Of a DNA stretch of 64,000 nt, positions 16,126 through 25,365 are shown in pieces (the first letter of the stretch is position 1; each line of letters starts with the position of its first letter). Source of the stretch: JBFWVD01 sp050246915 (GTDB taxonomy: Bacteria; Actinomycetota; Acidimicrobiia; Acidimicrobiales; Ilumatobacteraceae); the NCBI GenBank assembly GCA_050246915.1, contig JBFWVD010000013.1, positions 25,327 to 89,326 of the forward strand, in the 5' to 3' direction. A program made the translations under genes and the position numbers. The notes under the pieces were generated by a model that saw only the letters and a program-made list of their open reading frames with translations, was not told the DNA's origin and did no database searches.

Positions 16126-17303
16126 CCGAGCGATCTGGTCCCCCGCCCACCGCGGCGGCCAAAGAGGTCTTCGGCGCACGCATCTCCGCCGCTTCCGATG
16201 CCAAGCGGCGTTGGGAAGCGATGTGGGCGACGCAGCCCAAGGCCGTACGGGCCGTGATCGGCCTGGTGTTCATCGCTGCGCTGTACCTCTTCCCGGTCTG
16301 GGAGGGCATGCCGCTCATTCCCACGACGGGCACTGACTTCACGTCGGTGCTCGCCGGCACCGTGGTGATCTATGTGCTCGTCGCGCTCGGTCTGAACGTG
16401 GTGGTCGGTATGGCCGGACTGTTGGACCTCGGCTACGTCGGCTTCTACGCCGTGGGTGCGTACACCGTTGCCGTGTTGTCCTCGAAGCACGCGAGCCTTC
16501 CGTGGCTCATCTGCGTGCCCATCGCGGTCGCCGTGTCCATGTTGTCGGGCGTGATCCTGGGCGCCCCCACCTTGCGCCTCCGGGGCGACTATCTGGCCAT
16601 CGTCACGCTGGGGTTCGGCGAGATCATCCGCCTGCTGGCCGAGCGGTTCGATTGGCTGGGCGCCGCGGGCGGCATCGGCAACATCCCGGCGCCGCCGGCG
16701 ATCGGCCCCCTGGAGTTCGGGGTGCTCGACAACCGCGACTTCTACTGGCTCGGTCTCACCATCGTCATCGGTGTGTACTTCCTGCTGCGACGGCTCGAGC
16801 ATTCACGGGTCGGTCGCGCGTGGACGGCCATCCGCGAGGACGAGGACGCTGCGGAGTTGATGGGCGTCCCGACCTTCCAGTTCAAGTTGTGGGCGTTCGC
16901 CATCGGAGCGGCCGTCGGAGGCCTGGCCGGCACGTTGTACGCGGCCAAGACGCACTTCATCCTCCCCACCAACTTCCAACTACAGATCTCGATCCTCTTC
17001 CTCGCCGCGGTGGTGCTCGGCGGCCCGGGCAACATGCCCGGCGTGATCGTCGGCGCCATCGCCGTGAGTTATCTCCCTGAGCGCTTCCGGTTCTTGAACA
17101 CCAGCCGCTACTTCTGGTTCGGCACGGTGCTGGTGGTCATGATGATCTTCCGTCCTCAGGGCCTCATCCCCCGTCGTCAACATGGTCGACGACATGACGA
17201 ACCCGAACGAACGGCGTCGTTCGAGGACGTGAAGGAAGGCGATCCCGATCTGGAGTTGCCCACGGGCGGCGCGTCCGGTGAACTCGGAGGACTCCATGGC
17301 TGA
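16122..17303 (+). CDS. livM: Branched-chain amino acid ABC transporter permease LivM
   Basis: 393 residues. An N-terminal cytosolic stretch of about 45 residues precedes the membrane helices. Typical motifs are ALGLNVVVGMAGLLDLGYVGFYAVGAY, LRLRGDYLAIVTLGFGEIIR and AIREDEDAAELMGVPTFQFK, the last being the ATPase-coupling loop. The C-terminal tail is charged (RRQHGRRHDEPERTASFEDV). It pairs with LivH and overlaps livG by 8 bp. Confidence 0.94.
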   Translation: MTERSGPPPTAAAKEVFGARISAASDAKRRWEAMWATQPKAVRAVIGLVFIAALYLFPVWEGMPLIPTTGTDFTSVLAGTVVIYVLVALGLNVVVGMAGLLDLGYVGFYAVGAYTVAVLSSKHASLPWLICVPIAVAVSMLSGVILGAPTLRLRGDYLAIVTLGFGEIIRLLAERFDWLGAAGGIGNIPAPPAIGPLEFGVLDNRDFYWLGLTIVIGVYFLLRRLEHSRVGRAWTAIREDEDAAELMGVPTFQFKLWAFAIGAAVGGLAGTLYAAKTHFILPTNFQLQISILFLAAVVLGGPGNMPGVIVGAIAVSYLPERFRFLNTSRYFWFGTVLVVMMIFRPQGLIPRRQHGRRHDEPERTASFEDVKEGDPDLELPTGGASGELGGLHG

Positions 17304-18064
17304 GCAGTATCTCCTCGAGATGGATCACGTCACCATGGCGTTCGGTGGAGTGGTCGCGCTCAACGACGTTCACTTCGGAATCCGCACCGGCGAGATCCTG
17401 GGGCTCATCGGGCCGAACGGCGCCGGCAAGACGACGTGCTTCAACGTGATGACCGGTGTGTACCAAGCCACCAGTGGTCATGTGCGGTTCAAGGGTGCTC
17501 CCATGGCGAAGCTCGATCGCCACAAGATCACCAAGATGGGCATCGCCCGCACGTTCCAGAACATCCGCCTCTTCCCCGAGATGACGGCGCTCGAGAACGT
17601 GATGGTGGGCGCCGACGCACATCACAAGACCTCGGTGGTCGGGGCCATGTTGCACCTCCCCCGCCACAAGCACGAAGAGGCTCGCGGCAAAGCACGGGCC
17701 ATGGAGTTGCTGGAGTTCATGGGCATCGCCGATCGGTCACAGGATGCGGCGCGCAACTTGCCCTATGGCTACCAGCGCCGTCTCGAGATCGCTCGAGCGC
17801 TCGCCACCGACCCGACGCTGTTGTGCCTCGATGAACCGGCAGCGGGCTTCACACCGGCCGAGAAGCAAGACCTCATGCGCCTCATCCGCACCATCCGTGA
17901 TCAGGGCTACACCGTGCTCCTCATCGAGCACGACATGAGCCTCGTCATGGGCGTCACCGACCGCATCGTGGTGCTCGACTTCGGACGCAAGATCGCCGAA
18001 GGCTCGCCCGCCGAGGTGCGGTCCAACCCCGACGTCATCGCCGCCTACCTGGGAGCCCCCGCCG

Positions 18065-18075
<11 letters not shown>
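17296..18075 (+). CDS. livG: Branched-chain amino acid ABC transporter ATP-binding protein LivG
   Basis: 259 residues from ATG 17296, preceded by GGAGG at 17286-17290; an ATG at 17278 is less well placed. Walker A is GPNGAGKTT, the Q-loop region is ARTFQNIRLFPEMT, the signature region is NLPYGYQRRLEIARAL (LSYG-type, usual for LivG), and Walker B is LLCLDEPAAGF with H-loop IEHDM. It couples ATP hydrolysis to LivHM. It overlaps livF by 11 bp. Confidence 0.95.
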
Positions 18076-18781
<706 letters not shown>

Positions 18782-18782
18782 C

Positions 18783-19688
18783 GTGCTCGACGACGTCTGG
18801 GTGGACCTCTTCGATCCCGATGCAGCAACGCTGAAGCGTCATCTCCCGCCGGGGATGCACTCGACCTTCATCGATCGGATCCTCGCTCCGGCCGGTGAGG
18901 ACGTGCGGCCCCGTCTCGACACGCTGCGCACCTATGTGTTCGGCGTCCTCGTGGTACCCATCATCACCAGTGACAACCTCGACACGGTCTTCCACGAGGT
19001 CGACGTCATCATGACCTCGTCCACGCTCATCACGATCCGCAAATCGCTGCCGGGCTGTAGACCGTGGCGCGTCGACGCCATCCGTGAAGGCGCGCTGCGC
19101 GACGAGCCGACGCCGGGCGGTTGTTTCCATCGTCTCCTCGATGACGTTGCCGAGCGATACCTGGCCTTCGTCGACGGCGTCGATGGTGAGATCGATGAGC
19201 TCGAGGACGAGGTGGAGCACTGGACCGCGGCCCGCATCCGGGAGCGCATCAGCGCCCTTCGCCACGAGATCCTCCATGTGCGACGCGCGCTCACCCCGAC
19301 TCGTGACATCGCCCGCGCCGTGCTCGACGATCGGGTCGAGCTCGAGACCGCCGATCTGTTCCCACGCGAGATCGAGATCCACGTCGCCGACACCTACGAC
19401 AAGCTCCTGCGAGCTGCCGACGGTCTCGAGCTGTCGCGCGATCTGTTGGCCGGTGTGCGTGACTATCACCAGGCCCAGGTGGCGCAGGACCAGAACGAGG
19501 TCATGAAGAAGCTGGCCGCCGTCGGCTCGATGTTGCTCCTCCCCACGCTCATCGTGGGGTTCTACGGTCAGAACCTCAAGGACGTTCCCGAGTTCGACTG
19601 GTCGTTCGGCTACGAATGGTCCTGGTTCCTCATCATCGCCACCACGGTGGCCCAGTTCGTGTACTTCCGCCGCAAGGGATGGCTGTGA
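18783..19688 (+). CDS. corA: CorA-family divalent cation transporter with a variant signature
   Basis: 301 residues from a GTG at 18783, one base after the livF stop codon. The fold is CorA: an N-terminal cytosolic alpha/beta part, a long helix (EIDELEDEVEHWTAARIRERIS) and two C-terminal membrane helices. The first helix ends LLLPTLIVGFYGQN (about 259-264), where nearly all CorA proteins have YGMN. Met to Gln in the selectivity signature may alter ion choice; the family otherwise carries Mg2+, Co2+ or Zn2+. It sits close behind the liv genes but need not be related in function. Confidence 0.85.
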   Translation: MLDDVWVDLFDPDAATLKRHLPPGMHSTFIDRILAPAGEDVRPRLDTLRTYVFGVLVVPIITSDNLDTVFHEVDVIMTSSTLITIRKSLPGCRPWRVDAIREGALRDEPTPGGCFHRLLDDVAERYLAFVDGVDGEIDELEDEVEHWTAARIRERISALRHEILHVRRALTPTRDIARAVLDDRVELETADLFPREIEIHVADTYDKLLRAADGLELSRDLLAGVRDYHQAQVAQDQNEVMKKLAAVGSMLLLPTLIVGFYGQNLKDVPEFDWSFGYEWSWFLIIATTVAQFVYFRRKGWL

Positions 19689-19710
19689 CGAGCTGGCTAG
19701 GGTGCCGGCC

Positions 19711-19965
19711 ATGGCCAAGGACCTGAACGATCTCCGCAAGAAGCTCGACGACGAATACGGCCAGGTGCGCCGCAAGTTCGACAAGATCCAGAACGCCTTC
19801 GACGATGTGGAGAAGGCCGGTCCCGAGGACGACATCGCCGATCTGCTCGACAAGCTCGAGAAGGTCGTGCACGAGGTGCGAACCGGAGGGATCGTCGGCT
19901 CGGGCGCCCACGGTCACAAGCGAGCTCGGGAAGAGTGGCTCGAGGCCAAGAAGGGCACCCACTGA
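19711..19965 (+). CDS. Small coiled-coil protein, unknown function
   Basis: 84 residues from ATG 19711. It is strongly charged and helical (DLNDLRKKLDDEYGQVRRKF, then DIADLLDKLEKVVHEVR), with a short Gly-rich break (TGGIVGSGAHGHK) and a basic end. It looks cytosolic. I do not recognise a family. It overlaps the next small gene by one base (TGATG), so the two are translated together. Confidence 0.65.
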   Translation: MAKDLNDLRKKLDDEYGQVRRKFDKIQNAFDDVEKAGPEDDIADLLDKLEKVVHEVRTGGIVGSGAHGHKRAREEWLEAKKGTH

Positions 19966-20216
19966 TGGCCACCGCCACCGCGTCGACGACGCCCAACCCC
20001 AACGCCATGAAGTACAGCCTCGACATCACCTTGTCGGAGACCATCAACGCCATGAGCGCGGCCGATGCCAGCACTCCGTTCCTGCAGGCCGTCTTCGCCG
20101 TCCCCGGCGTGGCCAGTGTGTTCGGGGTGAACAACTTCGTCACCGTGACCCGCTCCGGTGACGCCGATTGGGACACCATCACTGCAGCTGTTCAACAGGC
20201 GGTCGCTCTGCTCTGA
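19965..20216 (+). CDS. Stand-alone Nfu N-terminal domain protein
   Basis: 83 residues. TPNPNAMKYSLDITL, then ASTPFLQAVFAVPGVASVFGVNNFVTVTR matches the Nfu_N scaffold domain (PF08712). The iron-sulfur CxxC domain that normally follows in Nfu proteins is absent: the gene ends after VQQAVALL. It may deliver or bind a cluster-assembly partner without holding a cluster. It is coupled to the coiled-coil gene upstream and convergent with a phosphotransferase gene. Confidence 0.8.
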   Translation: MATATASTTPNPNAMKYSLDITLSETINAMSAADASTPFLQAVFAVPGVASVFGVNNFVTVTRSGDADWDTITAAVQQAVALL

Positions 20217-20234
20217 ACGGCGCCGAGCCTCAGG

Positions 20235-21200
20235 TCACCATTCGATGAGCTGCAGGAGCCCGCGCCCATCGAGCAGCCGTGCGAGCCGGTTGATCGGGTG
20301 GAACGGTGGTAGGTCCTTGGCCGGACGGTCGGGTGGGAACATCACCAGATCACGCAGGTCGTAGGACAGTGAGCACAGGTTCACCCGCTCGACCAGCTTG
20401 GGATGCTCGAACAGCTCCGGGTACCCCTCTCGCAGCCAGGTCACCACCGGTTTGAAGTCGTCGCGGTGCATGCGACGGGCATCGTTGGACGACACGTGCA
20501 GCTGCGGCTCGTCGCAGAAGCGCAGCAGCACCTCGAGGTCGATCTCGGGCCAGGAGGCCCGAGCGAACTCGAAGTCGACGACGGCCCGCACGAAGCCCTG
20601 ACCGAACAACACGTTCTCGAGGTGGAAGTCGCCGTGGACCAATGTGCTCGGCATCGGCCCCAGCACGTCGTCGGCCCGTAGGGCCAGCAGCTCGGCCGAG
20701 GTCAGCAGTCCCCGATCGATGCGCTTGTCACCGCGAAGGCGATCCAGCACGTTCATGAGGCGCGGCACCGGGAGCTGATGCGAGCACTCGAGGCTCCCTG
20801 GGCTGAGGAAGGGCGGGTGCAACGACGAGGCATCGATGGAATGGATCGCCCGCAGCGCGCGGGCAATGGACAGCACCGCTCCGAAGCGCTGGGCGTCGTT
20901 GAGATCGGGCCACAGATGGGCGAGCGGGGCGCTGTGGATGCGAGGCAGGACCGACCACTCACCGAATCCGGCGCGTCCACTGGCCAAGATGCCGGGGTGG
21001 GGCACGTCGGCGGGCAACATGCCCACGACCTGGGCTTCATGGGTGAGGCGCTGTGCCGAGACCGACGAGGCGATGCGGACCACGTGCTGGTCGGTCAACC
21101 ACACCTCATTGCGAGCGCTCTCGACCCGGCTGACCCGGGTGTCGGTGGGGAGTCCGGCCAACTGGAGGACCTGGCGGACGCGCAGCAGAGCGGTCGACAT
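20235..21200 (-). CDS. Aminoglycoside phosphotransferase-like kinase
   Basis: 321 residues, APH/choline-kinase fold. The catalytic loop is LVHGDFHLENVLF and the metal-binding motif is VVDFEFARASWPEIDLEVLLRF, in place of the usual D-x-E. The N-lobe begins with SRVESARNEVWLT. Such enzymes phosphorylate small molecules, not only antibiotics; the substrate is unknown and resistance should not be assumed. No close operon partner is seen. Confidence 0.8.
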   Translation of the reverse strand: MSTALLRVRQVLQLAGLPTDTRVSRVESARNEVWLTDQHVVRIASSVSAQRLTHEAQVVGMLPADVPHPGILASGRAGFGEWSVLPRIHSAPLAHLWPDLNDAQRFGAVLSIARALRAIHSIDASSLHPPFLSPGSLECSHQLPVPRLMNVLDRLRGDKRIDRGLLTSAELLALRADDVLGPMPSTLVHGDFHLENVLFGQGFVRAVVDFEFARASWPEIDLEVLLRFCDEPQLHVSSNDARRMHRDDFKPVVTWLREGYPELFEHPKLVERVNLCSLSYDLRDLVMFPPDRPAKDLPPFHPINRLARLLDGRGLLQLIEW

Positions 21201-21307
21201 CGACGATCAGCCCCGGTTCATGAGTTCGCGGGGAACGAGTGCGCGGGCGAGGACGGGCATGCATGAATGCCATCGGCCGCGCAGCGAGACGAGTTGAGCG
21301 GCGCCGA

Positions 21308-22216
21308 TCAGACGGACAGGTGCACCGGGGTCTCGGCCCCGGCAGCATCGGCCGTGGCAGCCGACTCGCGACACGCCAGCCACAACGCCACGGCGGCGCT
21401 GAACACCGCGGTGGCTCCCGCGATGTGGAATGCCACCAGCCACTCCGGGACCCCAGCGGCGTATTGGATGTAGCCGATGCTCCCCTGGACCCCGATGCAC
21501 CACAACAGCACGTGGCTGGTGGTGCGGGCCCTGGCGGGCCATCTCGTTCGATAACCGACCCAGATCACGGCCAGGGTCAGCGCCATCAACGCCCAGGCGG
21601 ACACCGAATGGATGCGGGTCACGTTGCTCAAGGACAGGTCGTAGCGCTTCGAGGTCTCGTCGCCGCCGTGGGGTCCGGTGCCGGTGACGATGGTCCCGGT
21701 GAACAGCACCGTGCTCGCTGCCAGCAGCACGGCGTGGGTGAGAAGCCGGACCTTGGGCGCCACGACGGTCCGTGTCGCGCCGGCCGGTTCCGCGGCCCGA
21801 CGGTGCAGGACGATGGCGTTCCACAGCAGGACCATGGAGACGAGGAAGTGGGCGGCCACCACCTGAGGGGTGAGCTCCGACATCACCGTGTAGGCACCGA
21901 GGAGGATCTGGGCGATCACACCGGCCACCAGGCCGAGCGACCACCACGTGAGATCGCGTCGTCTCGGCGCCAGCCACAGCGAACCGAGCACCGCCGCGAT
22001 CACCGCCACCGACACCACACCGGTGAAGAGGCGGTTGCCGAACTCGATCATGGCGTGGAATCGCAACGGGGCGTGGATCTGCGTCTCGGTGCACTTGGGC
22101 CATTCGGTGCAGCCCAGGCCCGAGCCGGTGAGCCGCACGCCGGCACCGCTCACCACGATCACCGCCAGAGCCAGCACCGCGGCAAAGGTGATCTTGCGAT
22201 AGGTGCGGTACGACAT
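21308..22216 (-). CDS. ctaA: Heme A synthase, CtaA/COX15 type
   Basis: About 302 residues from ATG 22216 (MSYRTYRKITFAAVLAL); the frame stays open to 22396, but that part crosses a regulatory palindrome and is unlike the family. Several membrane helices are evident. Family motifs include SGAGVRLTGSGLGCTEWPKC, HAMIEFGNRLFTGVVS, AHFLVSMVLLWNAIVLH and IHSVSAWALMALTL, with conserved heme-ligand histidines. It oxidises heme O to heme A for cytochrome oxidase. A cysteine pair in the first loop is not obvious (only GCTEWPKC). Confidence 0.92.
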   Translation of the reverse strand: MSYRTYRKITFAAVLALAVIVVSGAGVRLTGSGLGCTEWPKCTETQIHAPLRFHAMIEFGNRLFTGVVSVAVIAAVLGSLWLAPRRRDLTWWSLGLVAGVIAQILLGAYTVMSELTPQVVAAHFLVSMVLLWNAIVLHRRAAEPAGATRTVVAPKVRLLTHAVLLAASTVLFTGTIVTGTGPHGGDETSKRYDLSLSNVTRIHSVSAWALMALTLAVIWVGYRTRWPARARTTSHVLLWCIGVQGSIGYIQYAAGVPEWLVAFHIAGATAVFSAAVALWLACRESAATADAAGAETPVHLSV

Positions 22217-22372
22217 GACGGGTCGCGACACGGCTAGGAAGCTACTGGTCCCCCGTCGCAGGGATGAAGCGGCGGGGGCCGCCGAACGCCGGTTGTACCG
22301 ATGACCATTGTCACGATTGTTGCCCGGGGCGAGGTCGGTCGTGGGTCTGTCCGTCACTCGGCCGGTCGATTT

Positions 22373-22390
22373 GAACGTCAGCTGACGTTC
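22373..22390. promoter_or_regulatory. Perfect 18-bp palindrome, operator candidate
   Basis: GAACGTCAGCTGACGTTC is self-complementary over its whole length. On the minus strand it is preceded directly by TTGTCA, a possible -35, and followed by CAAATC, so it could fill a promoter spacer about 160 bp upstream of ctaA. Size and symmetry suit a dimeric repressor; the TetR-type gene at 23634 is a candidate but nothing links them directly. Confidence 0.6.
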
Positions 22391-22568
22391 TGACAAGAAT
22401 GGCGATCGTCGGTTCGGGCAGGGCTTCCAGGGTGCGGAAGACGGGTCCTCCGGCAGACATCCCGACCGAGGGACATCATCGGATCGTCTTCGATCTCTCG
22501 GTACCTGATCGCAGTCGTGCGCCTGGTTGCAGCGTCCAAACGCTCCCGGCGCCCCGATGGCCGTGTCG

Positions 22569-22602
22569 GGGGATGAGCGGGTTCGCCCGCTCGCTCATCC
22601 CC
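22569..22602 (-). terminator. Hairpin downstream of folD
   Basis: GGGGATGAGCG (22569-22579) and CGCTCATCCCC (22592-22602) form an 11-bp perfect stem with a 12-base loop. It lies about 65 bp past the folD stop in the direction of transcription. No T-run is visible. Confidence 0.6.
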
Positions 22603-22630
22603 TGGCCGGCTTCTTTCGCTCCCCGCCCAA

Positions 22631-22672
22631 AACTCTCGGCCCAGATGTTTCGGTTCAGATGTCTCGGCTCAG
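22631..22672. repeat. Three 14-bp tandem units starting on the folD stop codon
   Basis: Read on the minus strand: CTGAGCCGAGACAT (22672-22659), CTGAACCGAAACAT (22658-22645), CTGGGCCGAGAGTT (22644-22631). The TGA of the first unit is the folD stop. The unit begins with the same TGAGCCGAG word as the larger repeats at 121-246 and 62351-62476. Confidence 0.85.
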
Positions 22673-23520
22673 ATCGCTCCGAGCATTCGCGCCGCGTCGA
22701 GGGTGTTCTCCAGCAAGCAGGCCCGGGTCATGGGCCCGGTGCCGCCGGGCATGGGGGTGATGGCGCCCGCCACTTCCTTGACGGCCTCGTAGCCGACGTC
22801 ACCGACCAGGCCTGCCTCGGTGCGGCTGATGCCGACATCGATGACGGTCGCCCCCGGCTTCACCATGTCGGCAGTGATCATGTGGGCCTGTCCGGCCGCC
22901 GCCACGACGATGTCGGCCTCGCGTACCACCTTGGCGAGGTCCGGGGTACGGGAGTGGGCGATGGTGACCGTGGCGTCCACGCCCTTGCGGGCCAGGAGCA
23001 GAGCGACGGGCTGTCCGACCAGAACGCTGCGGCCCACGACCACCGCCCGCTTGCCCGAGGTGGCGAGGTCGTAGAACTCGAGCAGGCGCATGACGCCGCG
23101 CGGCGTGCACGGCACGTGCGACTCGAGCCCTCGCACCAGTCGGCCGAGGTTGCGGTCGGTGAGCCCGTCGACATCCTTGGCCGGGGGCAGTACGTCGAGC
23201 ACCGCGTCGGTGTCGAGGCCCGATGGCAGCGGGAGTTGCACCAAGATGCCGTGCACGGTCGGATCGTTGGCCAATGAACCCACGGCGTCGAGCACCTGGG
23301 CTTGGCTGGCGTCGGCGGGCAGGCCGACGTGGCGGCCCTCCATCCCCACCTCGGCGGCGTCCTTCTGCTTCATCTTCACGTAACGCTGGCTGGGCGGATC
23401 CTCCCCCACCAGGACAGTGGCCAGGCAGACGTGGGGGTTGCCGGCCGCGGTGAGCACCGAGGCGACGCGGTGACGAACCGCAGCGGCGCAGGCATTTCCG
23501 TCCATGATCAAGGCAGTCAT
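22669..23520 (-). CDS. folD: Bifunctional methylenetetrahydrofolate dehydrogenase/cyclohydrolase
   Basis: 283 residues from ATG 23520 (MTALIMDGNACAAAV); earlier in-frame codons lack family similarity. Motifs: ATVLVGEDPPSQRYVKMKQKDAAEVG with the catalytic Tyr/Lys, GILVQLPLP, KDVDGLTDRN, VVVGRSVLVGQPVALLL for NADP, and PMPGGTGPMTRACLLENT. It interconverts methylene- and formyl-tetrahydrofolate in the cytosol. Its stop codon opens a 14-bp tandem repeat. Confidence 0.96.
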   Translation of the reverse strand: MTALIMDGNACAAAVRHRVASVLTAAGNPHVCLATVLVGEDPPSQRYVKMKQKDAAEVGMEGRHVGLPADASQAQVLDAVGSLANDPTVHGILVQLPLPSGLDTDAVLDVLPPAKDVDGLTDRNLGRLVRGLESHVPCTPRGVMRLLEFYDLATSGKRAVVVGRSVLVGQPVALLLARKGVDATVTIAHSRTPDLAKVVREADIVVAAAGQAHMITADMVKPGATVIDVGISRTEAGLVGDVGYEAVKEVAGAITPMPGGTGPMTRACLLENTLDAARMLGAI

Positions 23521-23633
23521 CGCTCGGCACGCTACGCGACGGCGGCCGATCGGCCCCGGATTCCCGTACATCGTGACGCTCGGTGGTGCGGATTCCTGTG
23601 TCGCGACGGGCACAACCGTTAGCCTGCGTGGAA

Positions 23634-24269
23634 GTGAAACGGAAGGCCAGCGTCGACGAACGGCGCACCGAGATCTTGGAAGCCACCTGCGAGGTCGTGA
23701 TCGAGCGCGGCTTCGCTGGCACGCGGGTCAAGGACGTCGCCGACCGGCTCGGGGTGTCCACCGGACTCATCCACTACCACTTCGAATCGAAGGACCAGCT
23801 GTTCGCCGAGGCGTTCCGCCACGCCGCCTCTGGTGACGTCGAGAAGTTGCGCAACGCCGTTGCTGCCGCCGACACACCCATCGAGAAGCTGGACACGGCG
23901 TTGGCCTACTCGACCCCCACGGAGGCCGAGCCGACCATGATGCTGTGGATCGACTCCTGGGGTGAGTCGCTGCGCTCACCCTCGCTGCGCCAGATCTCCC
24001 AGGAGCTCGACGATCAGGTCACCGACGTCGTCGAGGATGTCATCCGCCTCGGCATCGAGAAGGGCGATTGGGTGTGCAAGGACGCCGAAGCATCGGCCTG
24101 GCGTCTGACCGCCTTGCTCGACGGGCTCGGCGTGCAGGTGACCGTTCACGACGATCTGCTCTCACGCGAGACGATGATCGACTGGGTCCGGGGCATGGCG
24201 TGCAGCGAGCTGGGGCTGCCGGCGAACGCATTCGATCGGGTCAGCGTCAAGCAGACCCCCGTCGACTGA
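23634..24269 (+). CDS. TetR/AcrR family transcriptional regulator
   Basis: About 211 residues from GTG 23634 (GTG 23628 is an alternative). The DNA-binding domain is RRTEILEATCEVVIERGFAGTRVKDVADRLGVSTGLIHYHFESKDQLF, the standard TetR helix-turn-helix. The C-terminal part (MMLWIDSWGESLRSPSLRQI; LTALLDGLGVQVTVHDD) resembles the BetI-like TetR_C_6 domain. Ligand and targets are unknown. It is divergent from folD, with a 107-bp gap that could hold its operator. Its stop codon opens a 14-bp tandem repeat. Confidence 0.9.
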   Translation: MKRKASVDERRTEILEATCEVVIERGFAGTRVKDVADRLGVSTGLIHYHFESKDQLFAEAFRHAASGDVEKLRNAVAAADTPIEKLDTALAYSTPTEAEPTMMLWIDSWGESLRSPSLRQISQELDDQVTDVVEDVIRLGIEKGDWVCKDAEASAWRLTALLDGLGVQVTVHDDLLSRETMIDWVRGMACSELGLPANAFDRVSVKQTPVD

Positions 24270-24307
24270 ATCAAGCCGACTGGATCACGCCGACTGGATC
24301 ACGCCGT
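24266..24307. repeat. Three 14-bp tandem units starting on the TetR gene stop codon
   Basis: CTGAATCAAGCCGA (24266-24279), CTGGATCACGCCGA (24280-24293), CTGGATCACGCCGT (24294-24307). The TGA in unit one is the stop; units two and three have TGG in its place. The block fills most of the gap to the convergent agmatine deiminase gene. Confidence 0.88.
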
Positions 24308-24315
24308 GTCGGCGT

Positions 24316-25365
24316 TCACCGCGTCGGCTCCGCCGGTACTTGCTGCGTGATGCAGTGCACACCGCCGCCGCCGAGGGCGAACGTCGCACCGGGGACCGCA
24401 ACCACCTCTCGATCGGGGAACGCGTCGGCGATGATCGAGAGCATCTCGGCGTCACGCCGATGGCCGCACACCGGCACGATGACGGCGCCGTTGCCGAGGT
24501 AGAAGTTGAGGTAGGGCACCGGTGCTCGAACGCCACCGATCTCGACGAACGGGAGCACCGGTAGCTCGATCACCTCGAGCGCTCGGCCCGCGGCGTCGAT
24601 GGTGCCCTCGATGCAACGGCGGTTGACACTGAGGCGATCGTGGTCGGGCTCGTCGGGGTCGTCGCAACCTTGCACCATCACCACACCGGGGCGGACGAAG
24701 CACGCGACGTTGTCGACGTGACCATCGGTGTCGTCGTCATCGTTGAGGCCGAAGGGGATCCACACGATCGTGTCGACACCGAGTCGCGTGCGGATGCGCT
24801 GCTCGATCTGCGCACGAGTCATCGATGGGTTGCGGTTCGGGTGCAACAGGCATTGCTCTGTCGTGAGCAGTGTGCCTTCGCCGTCGACGCTGATCGATCC
24901 GCCTTCGAGGACCATGTCCTCGTCGACGATCGACTCGCCGCGCCGCTGCCCCCAACGGTATTTCACCGTGCGGTCATGGTCATAGGGCAGGAACTTGCCG
25001 CCCCAGGAATTGAACTGCCATCCGACGATGTCGCGACGACCCTCGGCGAGCACGTACATCGGCCCGGAGTCGCGCAGCCACGAATCATCGATGTCGAACT
25101 CGATCACCTCCACCGCTGGTCCGCACAGATCGGCAGCCGCGTCGAGGTGTTGCCGGGGTGCGAGCATCGTGACCGGTTCGAACCGCGCGATGGCACGTGC
25201 GCAGAGCGCATAGTCGCGCATCGCTGCGGTGAGTTCGCTCCCCCACACGTGTGTTCGTACCGGCCAACCCATGATCGTGCGTTCGTGCGGTGCCCACTCG
25301 GCGGGCATCCGAGGACCCGCCGGTGAGTGCGTGGGGTTCGTGAGGACGGGGGTGCGTGCGGTCAC
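24316..25365 (-). CDS. aguA: Agmatine deiminase (peptidylarginine-deiminase family)
   Basis: 349 residues from GTG 25365, which overlaps the stop of the upstream lipoprotein gene (GTGA). Motifs: MPAEWAPHERTIMGWP at the start, DDSWLRDSGPMYV, WGGKFLPYD, VLEGGSISVDGEGTLLTTEQCLL, DDTDGHVDNVACF, and the catalytic cysteine C338 in GGGGVHCITQQ. It converts agmatine to N-carbamoylputrescine in polyamine synthesis. The ornithine-type decarboxylase at 61208 may serve the same need. Two dyads lie within it (24612, 24842). Confidence 0.93.
   Translation of the reverse strand: MTARTPVLTNPTHSPAGPRMPAEWAPHERTIMGWPVRTHVWGSELTAAMRDYALCARAIARFEPVTMLAPRQHLDAAADLCGPAVEVIEFDIDDSWLRDSGPMYVLAEGRRDIVGWQFNSWGGKFLPYDHDRTVKYRWGQRRGESIVDEDMVLEGGSISVDGEGTLLTTEQCLLHPNRNPSMTRAQIEQRIRTRLGVDTIVWIPFGLNDDDDTDGHVDNVACFVRPGVVMVQGCDDPDEPDHDRLSVNRRCIEGTIDAAGRALEVIELPVLPFVEIGGVRAPVPYLNFYLGNGAVIVPVCGHRRDAEMLSIIADAFPDREVVAVPGATFALGGGGVHCITQQVPAEPTR

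Larger units (their letters stand above)
22217..22668. other. 452-bp intergenic region between ctaA and folD
   Basis: No convincing gene is seen on either strand. It holds a perfect 18-bp palindrome, a strong hairpin and most of the folD stop-linked repeat, each listed separately. The size and structures make it a likely control region for ctaA plus a terminator for folD. Confidence 0.6.

Noticed and set aside
20235..21200. Antibiotic resistance by aminoglycoside phosphorylation
   Set aside because: The APH fold is shared by many kinases of other small molecules; no resistance-gene context or mobile element is present.
22217..22396. Sixty-residue N-terminal extension of CtaA
   Set aside because: It would encode the palindrome region and lacks membrane or family character; MSYRTYRKITF at 22216 is the standard start.
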